Origin: Actinomycetota bacterium
Lineage (GTDB): Bacteria; Actinomycetota; Acidimicrobiia; Acidimicrobiales; GCA-2861595
Reading direction: 5' to 3'
DNA: 9,493 bases
NCBI GenBank assembly: GCA_016781225.1
Contig: JADDQT010000046.1
Span: forward strand, 1-9,493
Part shown: piece by piece, positions 1 through 5,877 of the stretch
Position numbering within the stretch: position 1 is the first letter of the stretch
Layout of the letters: each line of letters begins with the position of its first letter
Made by a program: the position numbers and the translations under genes
The notes under the pieces: model-generated
Told to the model about the DNA's origin: nothing
The model's database searches: none
Seen by the model: the letters and a program-made list of their open reading frames with translations, nothing else

Positions 1-586
1 CGGCCCCCACCGAGTCGACGGCTTCGGCCAGCAGGTAGCTGCCGAGGAAGGGATAGATCTCGAGGCGCTCACCCACGAGCGTGTCCTCGACGGGGGAGAA
101 GTGCAGCAGGGCGACCCGCACGTCACAGTCCAGCCCGGCGAGGGCGCGGCGCAACGTTTCGGCGATGGTCTTGGTGTGGCGGACGAAGGCCTTCATCTCG
201 GGCTCGCCGAAGTCGCTGGCGCAGGCGCCCACGAAGCCGCCCCCGAAGCCCTTGGACCCCGCGATCCCCAAGCGCGTCCCGTCGACCTCGACCACGGTGC
301 TCCCACCCTCGAGCACCGTCACGCCCGCGTCCTCCAGCAGGCTCGTGATCTCGTCCTGGCGGTCGCTCTGGTAGTCGTGGTTTCCGAGCACGGCGACGAC
401 GGGCACCCCCAGGTCCCGAAGCTCGCCGGCGAGGACGGCCGCCTCCTCCGGCTCGCCGTGGCGGGTGAGGTCACCGGCCAGCAGGAAGACGTCGGCCTGC
501 TCACGCACCTTCAGCCAATGGGAGCGGTAGAGGCCGGCCGAGTCGGCGCCGACGTGCACGTCACCAACCGCAGCCAGGCGAATCAC
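1..586 (-). CDS. Metallophosphoesterase (calcineurin-like), C-terminus cut by the window edge
   Basis: Likely metal-dependent phosphoesterase of the calcineurin-like superfamily, probably cytoplasmic since no signal peptide is seen; the substrate cannot be told. The 195 codons present show the family's dimetal ligands in order: GDVH (Asp9, His11), GDLT (Asp39), GNHD (Asn69, His70) and LLHFSP (His162). The last expected ligand motif, usually a GHxH-type segment, would lie beyond the left edge. I chose the GTG start at 586 because the product then begins directly at the first beta strand (VIRLAAVGDVH), because GGAG lies about 8 nt upstream, and because the GTG overlaps the TGA stop of the BON-domain gene in a GTGA arrangement, which suggests translational coupling. 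The gene is open across the window to base 1, so its full length is unknown. The family call is firm; the specific activity (nucleotide, protein or other phosphoester) is not. Confidence 0.9.
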   Translation of the reverse strand, partial: MIRLAAVGDVHVGADSAGLYRSHWLKVREQADVFLLAGDLTRHGEPEEAAVLAGELRDLGVPVVAVLGNHDYQSDRQDEITSLLEDAGVTVLEGGSTVVEVDGTRLGIAGSKGFGGGFVGACASDFGEPEMKAFVRHTKTIAETLRRALAGLDCDVRVALLHFSPVEDTLVGERLEIYPFLGSYLLAEAVDSVGA

Positions 587-831
587 CGGACGTTCTCCAC
601 TTCGTTCGGTTCATCGCAGGCGGTGACGGTGACGTCGTTGTGAACCTGGTGGCCGGTGTCGAGTGCTTCCCGCGCCACGACTGCCACCGCTTCTCGCCTT
701 TCCTCGGTGGCCACCTGGCCCGAGAGACGTACCGCTCCGGGCTCCACCCTCACAGTGATGCCCAGGTCGGCCACGCGGGGATCATGGGCCAGGGCCTCCC
801 GGACGTGCTGCGCCAGGTACTCGTCGCTCAT
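583..831 (-). CDS. BON-domain protein, 82 aa
   Basis: Small protein made almost entirely of one BON domain (bacterial OsmY and nodulation type), a fold thought to bind phospholipid or other ligands and often found in osmotic-stress and envelope proteins. The alpha-beta pattern fits: helix at residues 3-16, strand ITVRVEPG (25-32), then VRLSGQV (34-40) with the conserved glycine at 38, a helix around residues 43-58, and the closing strand VHNDVTVT (63-70). There is no signal peptide or membrane segment, so a single-domain cytoplasmic protein is likely, unlike periplasmic two-BON OsmY. The ATG at 831 has only a weak GGTGG ribosome-binding sequence. The stop overlaps the start of the metallophosphoesterase by 4 bp, so the two should be cotranscribed. 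The exact role is unknown. Confidence 0.85.
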   Translation of the reverse strand: MSDEYLAQHVREALAHDPRVADLGITVRVEPGAVRLSGQVATEERREAVAVVAREALDTGHQVHNDVTVTACDEPNEVENVR

Positions 832-1167
832 GATCCACCACCGTATCGGGGAGGGTTCCGTGGCATGGCCGCCTCAGCCCGGAGGGTCGTCGGCTACGAG
901 ATCCCAGTAAGGGAACGGCGACGAACTACTTGCACGAATTGGAACCTATCCCTGCTGAAGGTCACGGAAGTATGCAAGTAGTTCGTCGCCGTTCCCTAAC
1001 CGTCGTCCTCGATCACGCTTGCGAGCTCTACGGCTCCGTCAGCCATGAGGCATGCCGAATCACGATGGGACCGAACGACGGCCTCCCGGCCGATTACCCG
1101 CCTGGCGGGAACAGCTCGCGCGCCTGATCGAGGAACGCCGCCGAGCGGCGGACCTGGCGCCGCGGCA
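832..1167. other. 336-bp stretch without a convincing gene; holds the long inverted repeat
   Basis: This stretch lies between the start of the BON gene and the stop of the Panacea gene. Short open frames exist on both strands, but none has a recognisable domain, a good ribosome-binding site or consistent codon use. A 16-codon minus-strand frame (ATG at 1047, product MADGAVELASVIEDDG, stopping just before the inverted repeat) and a helix-like plus-strand frame around 1100-1190 were the best candidates, and neither is supported. The only clear structure is the inverted repeat at 910-997. The promoter of the BON gene should lie in 832-909, but I see no convincing -35/-10 pair there. Confidence 0.6.
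910..997. repeat. Perfect 25-bp inverted repeat with a 38-nt loop
   Basis: The left arm (910-934, starting AGGGAACGGCG and ending ACTTGCA) is the exact reverse complement of the right arm (973-997, starting TGCAAGTAG and ending GTTCCCT). Two further pairs (907/1000 and 908/999) match beyond a single mismatch, giving an outer span of 907-1000. The loop is 935-972. A 25-bp perfect stem cannot be chance at this scale. No T-run follows on either strand, so it is not a standard intrinsic terminator. The span of about 94 bp with terminal inverted repeats would suit a miniature transposable element (MITE) or a palindromic intergenic repeat, but I see no clear target-site duplication. A structured RNA or a protein-binding or recombination site is also possible. 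Confidence 0.9.
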
Positions 1168-1740
1168 TCAGCTCAGACGATCTGCATACTCGCTCAGGAG
1201 TCGTTCTCCCTCGGAGCGGATTGCCGGCGTGGTGCCCGCCTGATCCGGAGCGAGAACGAATGCCAGCTCGTAGGGGATGGTTTCGCCCTCCTCCACGAGC
1301 TGCCAACCCGCCTCCCGGTGCGAGAGCTCGCTTACTTGGGTAGCGCTCATGTCCCTGAGCGTCTCGATGACCTCATCGACCACCTCTAGCTCTTCGGCGG
1401 CGAAGAGCTCGGTTCGGGGCTGTCGTTGGGGGATGAGATCGTCGTGGACGTAGCCCAAAGCGTCAGGCCGGCGCTCTCGTCGAGCTTCCCCATCACGCAC
1501 CAGGCGATCACGTACAGGCGGAAGCCTGCGGGGCGCCGGGCCGTGCGGAAGCCGCTGGTACTCGGCACCGGTGATGGGGTGGCCGAGCTTTCGAACCGCG
1601 GAGAAGTCAGCGAAGTAAAGGTACTTGTTGAGCTTGGTGGCACCTGCCGTCCTGTCGCCCCGGATCTTCTGCGCCACGTACAGGACGAGCTCGGCGAGCT
1701 TCTCTTCGTCGTATCTCACGTGCGCCTCCTCCTCCAGCAT
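1168..1740 (-). CDS. Panacea (DUF4065, SocA-like) domain protein, putative antitoxin
   Basis: 190-aa protein with the Panacea/SocA-type domain. The conserved core is KLNKYLYFADF (residues 37-47), then HPITGAEYQRLPHGPAP (54-70), and a later VSELSHREAGW segment (136-146). Family members are antitoxins in PanAT-type toxin-antitoxin pairs, and SocA of Caulobacter is a proteolytic adaptor delivering the SocB toxin to ClpXP; others are phage-associated (GepA-like). An upstream ATG at 1806 is in frame, but the start at 1740 is better: GGAG sits 7 nt upstream, the product begins just ahead of the domain, and the longer form would swallow the SOS box and -10 hexamer. No toxin is recognisable on either side: upstream is pirin and downstream is the inverted-repeat region. 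The SOS box implies LexA control. Domain call strong; antitoxin role inferred from the family. Confidence 0.85.
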   Translation of the reverse strand: MLEEEAHVRYDEEKLAELVLYVAQKIRGDRTAGATKLNKYLYFADFSAVRKLGHPITGAEYQRLPHGPAPRRLPPVRDRLVRDGEARRERRPDALGYVHDDLIPQRQPRTELFAAEELEVVDEVIETLRDMSATQVSELSHREAGWQLVEEGETIPYELAFVLAPDQAGTTPAIRSEGERLLSEYADRLS

Positions 1741-1761
1741 CACAGGCTCCGGCGTTCCAAG

Positions 1762-1767
1762 AGTGTA
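1762..1767 (-). promoter_or_regulatory. Candidate -10 hexamer TACACT of the Panacea gene
   Basis: TACACT on the minus strand fits the actinobacterial -10 pattern TAnnnT. It lies 21 bp upstream of the Panacea ATG, leaving a leader of about 15 nt that still contains the GGAG ribosome-binding site. The SOS box occupies the spacer just upstream. No good -35 is visible at 16-18 bp, so the call rests on the -10 and its position. Confidence 0.4.
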
Positions 1768-1768
1768 C

Positions 1769-1782
1769 CGAACATGTGTTCG
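1769..1782 (-). promoter_or_regulatory. LexA (SOS) box upstream of the Panacea gene
   Basis: On the minus strand the 14-mer is CGAACACATGTTCG: a perfect 6-bp dyad with a 2-bp centre. It satisfies every position of the Gram-positive LexA box consensus CGAACRNRYGTTYG and the core of the actinobacterial form CGAAC-N4-GTTCG. It ends 28 bp upstream of the Panacea start codon and one base upstream of a -10-like hexamer, a placement where bound LexA would block RNA polymerase. No divergent gene shares the site, so the Panacea gene is the obvious target. LexA itself is not in the window. Confidence 0.72.
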
Positions 1783-1872
1783 TAGTATCGCGCGCCAGTG
1801 TGACAATGCTGCTGAGCCACTCCTGTGGGTATCCAGAGGAGGATGCTGGGGATCTCGGCCGCCGGCAATCCT

Positions 1873-2841
1873 TCAGCGGGCAGAGGCGCTCGGTGCCGGT
1901 GTCCTGCCCAGCCGGCCGGCCTGGTAGTCCTGCATGGCCTGCAGGACCTCGGCCTTGGTGTTCATGACGAACGGGCCGTAGGCGACCACCGGCTCGCCGA
2001 TGGGACGGCCGCCGAGCACGAGCACGTCCAGGTTGGCGGACCGGCTCTCCTGGGTGGGGTCGGCCGCGAGGGCGATGAAGTCTCCCTTGGCCAGGACGGC
2101 CAGCTGGCCCATGCGGAACGGGCGCTTCTCGGACCCGACCGTCCCCTGGCCGGCGAGGGCGTAGACCAGCGCGTTGAAGTCGGCTCGCCACGGGAGCACG
2201 AGCTGGGCGCCGGGGCTGATGGTGGCGTGGGCCAGGGCGATGGGCGTGTGAGTGCTTCCGGGGCCGTGATGGCCGGCCACCTCACCGGCGATCACGCGCA
2301 CCACGGCGCCACCGTCGGGCGAGGACAGCAGTGCGACACCCTCGGCGCGGATGTCCTGGTAGGCGGGCGCCGCCCACTTGTCGTCCTTGGGAAGGTTCAC
2401 CCACAGCTGGACGCCGTGGAACAGGCCGCCACTGGCGACAAGCGCCTCGGGCGGGCGCTCGACGTGCAGTATCCCGGCACCGGCGGTCATCCACTGGGTG
2501 TCGCCGTTGGTTATCAGCCCGCCGCCGCCGGTGGAGTCCTGGTGCTCGAAGGTGCCGTCGATCATGTAGGTGACGGTCTCGAAGCCCCGGTGGGGGTGCC
2601 ACGCCGTGCCCCTGGGCTCGCCGGGCGCGTACTCCACCTCGCCCATCTGATCCATGTGGATGAACGGGTCAAGGGCGGACATGTCGATGCCGGCGAACGC
2701 CCGCCGTACCGGGAAGCCCTCACCTTCGAAGCCGCTCGGCGCCGTTGTGACCGAAGAAACCCGGCGCTCGGTGGTCACCGTCGGGTCGGGTGGCGAGATG
2801 CGGGGGAGGGCGAGTGGGTTGTCAACGGTAACTGCAGGCAT
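1873..2841 (-). CDS. Pirin family protein (cupin, putative quercetin 2,3-dioxygenase-type)
   Basis: 322-aa double-cupin protein of the pirin family. Human pirin is an iron-binding nuclear protein and several members, such as E. coli YhaK and YhhW, are linked to quercetinase activity or redox sensing; the bacterial role is usually unknown. The N-terminal cupin has all four metal ligands: HPHRGFETV (His82, His84) and ILHVERP (His126, Glu128), with spacings of 2, 42 and 2 residues, almost exactly those of human pirin (His56, His58, His101, Glu103). The C-terminal cupin and pirin C-domain follow (about 195-290). I chose the ATG at 2841 because AGGAG lies 7 nt upstream and a longer in-frame form would overlap lon with low-complexity sequence. 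It begins 16 bp after lon stops, so cotranscription with lon is likely. About 30 extra N-terminal residues precede the usual start of the fold. Confidence 0.93.
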   Translation of the reverse strand: MPAVTVDNPLALPRISPPDPTVTTERRVSSVTTAPSGFEGEGFPVRRAFAGIDMSALDPFIHMDQMGEVEYAPGEPRGTAWHPHRGFETVTYMIDGTFEHQDSTGGGGLITNGDTQWMTAGAGILHVERPPEALVASGGLFHGVQLWVNLPKDDKWAAPAYQDIRAEGVALLSSPDGGAVVRVIAGEVAGHHGPGSTHTPIALAHATISPGAQLVLPWRADFNALVYALAGQGTVGSEKRPFRMGQLAVLAKGDFIALAADPTQESRSANLDVLVLGGRPIGEPVVAYGPFVMNTKAEVLQAMQDYQAGRLGRTPAPSASAR

Positions 2842-2857
2842 AGTCGTCTCCTCTCGT

Positions 2858-5227
2858 TCAGGCCGCTTCGGCCGCGTGGGTGGTCTCCGCGGTGACGGGC
2901 TCCAGTGCCATGTCCAGCACCTCGGAAACGTCCTCCACCAGGTGGAAGGAGATCTCGTCGCGGACCTGCTTGGGCACGTCGTCGAGGTCGGCGCCATTGC
3001 GGGCGGGTAGGAGGATCTCCCGCAGCCCGGCGCGGTGCGCGGCGAGCACCTTCTGCTTCACGCCGCCGATGGGCAGCACCCGTCCCTGCAGTGTCACCTC
3101 GCCGGTCATGCCCACGCTCGAGCGCACCGGGCGCCCACTGAGGAGGCTCGCCAGGGCGGTGACCATGGTGATGCCCGCCGAGGGCCCGTCCTTGGGCACC
3201 GCGCCCGCCGGCACGTGCACGTGGAAGCCCGAACCTCCGGCCAGGCCCGAAGCCAACCCAAGGCGATCGGCGTTGGAACGCACGTAGGAGAGGGCGATCT
3301 CGGCCGACTCCTTCATGACGTCACCCAGTTGCCCGGTGACGGTGAGCCCGGGGGGAGCTGTGTGACCCACGGCCGCGGGCAGGGCGGTGGCCTCGATGAA
3401 GAGGACGTCCCCACCGGCACCGGTTACGGCCAAGCCGGTGGCCACACCGGGCACGGCAGTGCGCTCGGCGGCCTCGAAGAAGAACCGGGGCCGGCCGAGG
3501 TGGGCGCGCACGTCCTGCACGTCCACGCTCACCGGTGCGCTCGCCTCCCCGGACGCGATCACAGTGGCGACCTTGCGCAGCACCTTGCCCAGCTCCCGTT
3601 CCAGGTTGCGGACCCCGGCTTCGCGGGTGTGGTCGGTCACGATGGCCCGCAGGGCGGCGTCGCTCACGCTCACCTCGCCAGGCTCCAGCCCATTTCGCTC
3701 CAGCTGGCGACCCAGCAGGTGGTGTCGGGCGATGGCCACCTTCTCTTCCTCGGTGTAGCCGTCGAGGTTGATGACCTCGAGGCGGTCGAGGAGGGGGCCG
3801 GGGATTGTCTCGATCACGTTTGCGGTGGCGATGAACAGTACCTCCGACAGGTCGAGGTCGACCTCCAGGTAGTGGTCCCTGAAGGTGTGGTTCTGAGCCG
3901 GGTCGAGCACCTCCAAGAGCGCCGACGAGGGGTCACCCCGCCAGTCGCTGCCGACCTTGTCCACCTCGTCCAGCAGGAAGACAGGGTTCATGGTCCCGGC
4001 CTCGCGCAGGGCGCGTACGACTCGTCCGGGCTGGGCCCCCACGTACGTACGCCGGTGGCCTCGGACCTCGGCCTCGTCGCGGACGCCACCCAGGGCCACC
4101 CGGACGAAGCTGCGGCCCAGAGCGTCGGCGACGGACTCGCCCAGCGACGTCTTGCCCACCCCGGGAGGTCCCACCAGGGCCACGATGGCGCCCGAGCCGC
4201 GCCCGGTCGCCGACGCGAACCCACGCTCGGCCCTCAGCTTGCGGACGGCCAGGTACTCGACGATGCGGTCCTTCACGTCGTCCAGCCCCGTGTGGTCGGC
4301 GTCGAGGATGCGGCGGGCCTCGCCGACGTCGAAGCGATCCTCCGAGCGGGTGCTCCACGGCACCTCGAGAACGGTGTCGAGCCACGTGCGGATCCATCCG
4401 TGCTCCGGGCTCTGCTCCGCGGTGCGCTCGAGGCGGTCGGCCTCGCGCTCAGCGGCCGCCCGAGCAGTCTCGGGCATGCCCGACTCCGCTATCCGGCGGC
4501 GGTACTCGTCCACCACGGCCTCGTCGCCCTCGCCCTGACCCAGCTCCTTGCGGATGGCGTCGAGCTGCTGGCGCAGCAGGAACTCCCGCTGGGTTTTCTC
4601 CATGCCCTCGGTGACGTCGGTGCGGATCCGCTCCTTCAGGCTGAGGTCGGCCAGGATGTCGCGGGCCCACTCCAGCACCCGCTCCAAGCGGGCCTCGACG
4701 TCGACCGTCTCCAGTACCTCCACCTTCTGCTCGAAGGACAGGTCAGGGGACTGTCCGGCCGTGTCCGCCATGGCGCCGGGATCGGTGATGCCCCTGAGGG
4801 CCTCGGCCAGCTGGCCGGCTCCATGGTGCTCGAGGACGTTCTCGATCACGGCCCGGTACTCCCGGGCCAGCTCCCTAGCCCGAGGCGACGGCGCGGAGCT
4901 CACCACCGTCTCCGCCCGGAGCCACAGAGCACCACCGGGTCTGGTCTCTCCGGCTCCGAGGACGGCGCGCTCCAAGCCCCGGACCACGATGGCGCGGATG
5001 CCGCTCGGCAGCTGGCCCGAGCTCTCGACCTTGGCCACCGTGCCCACGCGAGCGAAGCGCTCCGGCAGGCGGGGGACGAGCAGGAGCTGGCCGCCGGATG
5101 CCTCCGCGGCGGCTACGGCGGTACGGGCCTCCTCGCTCTCGAGGGCCATGCTCACCACCATGCCCGGAAGCACCACCCCGGTGGCCAGGGGCAGGACAGG
5201 AAGAGAGGTCGTCTGGGCGTCAGGCAT
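2858..5227 (-). CDS. lon: ATP-dependent Lon protease (LonA, protease La)
   Basis: 789-aa cytosolic AAA+ serine protease that degrades misfolded and selected regulatory proteins. The domain order is complete: Lon N-terminal substrate domain (about 5-190), helical linker (190-300), AAA+ module with Walker A GPPGVGKT (353-360), Walker B FLLDEVDK (417-424) and sensor segment FIATAN (465-470), then the protease domain. The catalytic dyad is Ser683 in PKDGPSAG and Lys726 in GGVKQK, 43 residues apart as in E. coli (Ser679/Lys722). Length is typical of LonA; there are no membrane segments, so it is not LonB. The ATG at 5227 has GAGGA about 8 nt upstream and starts right before the conserved LPVLPL strand. 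Pirin follows after 16 bp. The 80-bp gap from the VOC gene could hold a separate promoter; a GTTG/CAAC palindrome lies there. No HspR-type HAIR motif is visible. Confidence 0.98.
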   Translation of the reverse strand: MPDAQTTSLPVLPLATGVVLPGMVVSMALESEEARTAVAAAEASGGQLLLVPRLPERFARVGTVAKVESSGQLPSGIRAIVVRGLERAVLGAGETRPGGALWLRAETVVSSAPSPRARELAREYRAVIENVLEHHGAGQLAEALRGITDPGAMADTAGQSPDLSFEQKVEVLETVDVEARLERVLEWARDILADLSLKERIRTDVTEGMEKTQREFLLRQQLDAIRKELGQGEGDEAVVDEYRRRIAESGMPETARAAAEREADRLERTAEQSPEHGWIRTWLDTVLEVPWSTRSEDRFDVGEARRILDADHTGLDDVKDRIVEYLAVRKLRAERGFASATGRGSGAIVALVGPPGVGKTSLGESVADALGRSFVRVALGGVRDEAEVRGHRRTYVGAQPGRVVRALREAGTMNPVFLLDEVDKVGSDWRGDPSSALLEVLDPAQNHTFRDHYLEVDLDLSEVLFIATANVIETIPGPLLDRLEVINLDGYTEEEKVAIARHHLLGRQLERNGLEPGEVSVSDAALRAIVTDHTREAGVRNLERELGKVLRKVATVIASGEASAPVSVDVQDVRAHLGRPRFFFEAAERTAVPGVATGLAVTGAGGDVLFIEATALPAAVGHTAPPGLTVTGQLGDVMKESAEIALSYVRSNADRLGLASGLAGGSGFHVHVPAGAVPKDGPSAGITMVTALASLLSGRPVRSSVGMTGEVTLQGRVLPIGGVKQKVLAAHRAGLREILLPARNGADLDDVPKQVRDEISFHLVEDVSEVLDMALEPVTAETTHAAEAA

Positions 5228-5254
5228 GAGATCGTCCTCGTTGTCTACGAGCTA

Positions 5255-5268
5255 GTTGCAGCTACAAC
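5255..5268. promoter_or_regulatory. Imperfect palindrome upstream of lon, possible operator
   Basis: GTTGCAGCTACAAC is a 14-bp dyad with one mismatched pair (outer GTTG/CAAC, inner AGCT), centred about 34 bp upstream of the lon ATG. A loose minus-strand promoter (TTGTTG, 17-bp spacer, TAGACA) overlaps it, but would place the transcription start almost on the ribosome-binding site. The site could bind a stress regulator of lon; it matches neither the HAIR nor the CIRCE element. Evidence is weak. Confidence 0.25.
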
Positions 5269-5307
5269 AACAGGGAGGGGTGACCTCTTCCCCCCAGGTC
5301 AGGAGCC

Positions 5308-5832
5308 TCAGGCCGAGGTCGGTGCCGGCGAGGAGACGCCCACCCCGCCCCGAGTCCGGGCGCCGTAACGGGCCTTCTCCCCGGCTATGTCGAGCCGGCC
5401 GATGCGGCTCTTGGCCGCGATGGCGGCGTCGTCGATCAGCTCCGCGGGCACCAGCCAGGACACCTCGAACTCGATGCCGTCGGGGTCGCGGCCATAGAGC
5501 GCCTTGGTCGTGCCGTGGTCGGACGCACCGACCAGGGCGCCGGCCTCGGACAGAGCGTCGGCCAGCTGCTCCAGGTCCTCCAGGGTCTCGACCTCCCAGG
5601 CCAGGTGGTAGAGGCCGACGGTGCGCCGCCCGGCCTGGGACGCCTCGGCGGCGGCTCCGATGGAGAACAGGCCGAGGTCGTGGTCGTTGTTGGAGCCGGG
5701 CGCCTGCATGAAGACGGCGCCGGGGAACTCGGCCGGCAGGCGGCGGAAACCGAGCACGTCGGCGTAGAAGCCGGCGCTGCGCTCGGCGTCACGGACGTAC
5801 AGGACGGCATGGTTCAACCGGGTGACGGCCAC
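5308..5832 (-). CDS. VOC family protein (glyoxalase / extradiol dioxygenase-like)
   Basis: 174-aa protein of the vicinal oxygen chelate superfamily, which includes glyoxalase I, extradiol ring-cleavage dioxygenases and fosfomycin-resistance proteins. Two beta-alpha-beta-beta-beta modules are visible: TRLNHAVLYVRD at residues 4-15, with the first metal ligand His8, and VGLYHLAWEV at 72-81, with the second ligand His76. The third ligand is the Glu near the end of DPDGIEFEVSW, most likely Glu123. All ligands are intact, so a metal-dependent enzyme is expected. The arrangement resembles catechol-2,3-dioxygenase-like members, but the substrate is unknown. A 45-residue tail follows the fold. The GTG at 5832 is the only start giving a normal N-terminus, although its ribosome-binding site is poor. 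It begins 45 bp after the oxidoreductase gene ends, in the same direction, so the two may be cotranscribed. Confidence 0.88.
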   Translation of the reverse strand: MAVTRLNHAVLYVRDAERSAGFYADVLGFRRLPAEFPGAVFMQAPGSNNDHDLGLFSIGAAAEASQAGRRTVGLYHLAWEVETLEDLEQLADALSEAGALVGASDHGTTKALYGRDPDGIEFEVSWLVPAELIDDAAIAAKSRIGRLDIAGEKARYGARTRGGVGVSSPAPTSA

Positions 5833-5877
5833 GGGGTCGGCAACCAGGGAGCCGGTTCGAGTATTCCGAGGACGCGG

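Noticed and set aside
845..862. A GGAACC motif upstream of the BON gene as an ECF sigma -35 element.
   Set aside because: No matching ECF -10 (CGTC or GTT) lies at the required distance.
910..997. The long inverted repeat as an intrinsic terminator or an integron attC site.
   Set aside because: No T-run follows on either strand. The ends do not have the attC RYYYAAC...GTTRRRY layout, and no integron cassette or integrase is present.
995..1047. A 16-codon minus-strand frame (MADGAVELASVIEDDG), considered as a fragment or small antitoxin/toxin.
   Set aside because: No ribosome-binding site and no recognisable family; too short to support without comparative data.
1741..1806. A 22-residue upstream extension of the Panacea protein.
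   Set aside because: It would place the SOS box and -10 hexamer inside the coding region, and the start at 1740 has a GGAG site at proper spacing.
1825..2895. A 356-codon plus-strand open frame opposite pirin.
   Set aside because: Shadow of pirin: low complexity, no domain, and pirin has all four metal ligands on the other strand.
2842..2997. A 52-residue N-terminal extension of pirin starting at 2997.
   Set aside because: It would overlap the lon C-terminus by 140 bp with Arg/Thr/Pro-rich low-complexity sequence, while the ATG at 2841 has a strong AGGAG site.
3035..5368. A 777-codon plus-strand open frame opposite lon.
   Set aside because: It is antisense to a complete, motif-perfect Lon. 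Its product is Gly/His/Ala/Leu-rich low-complexity sequence with no domain, as expected from the opposite frame of a GC-rich gene.
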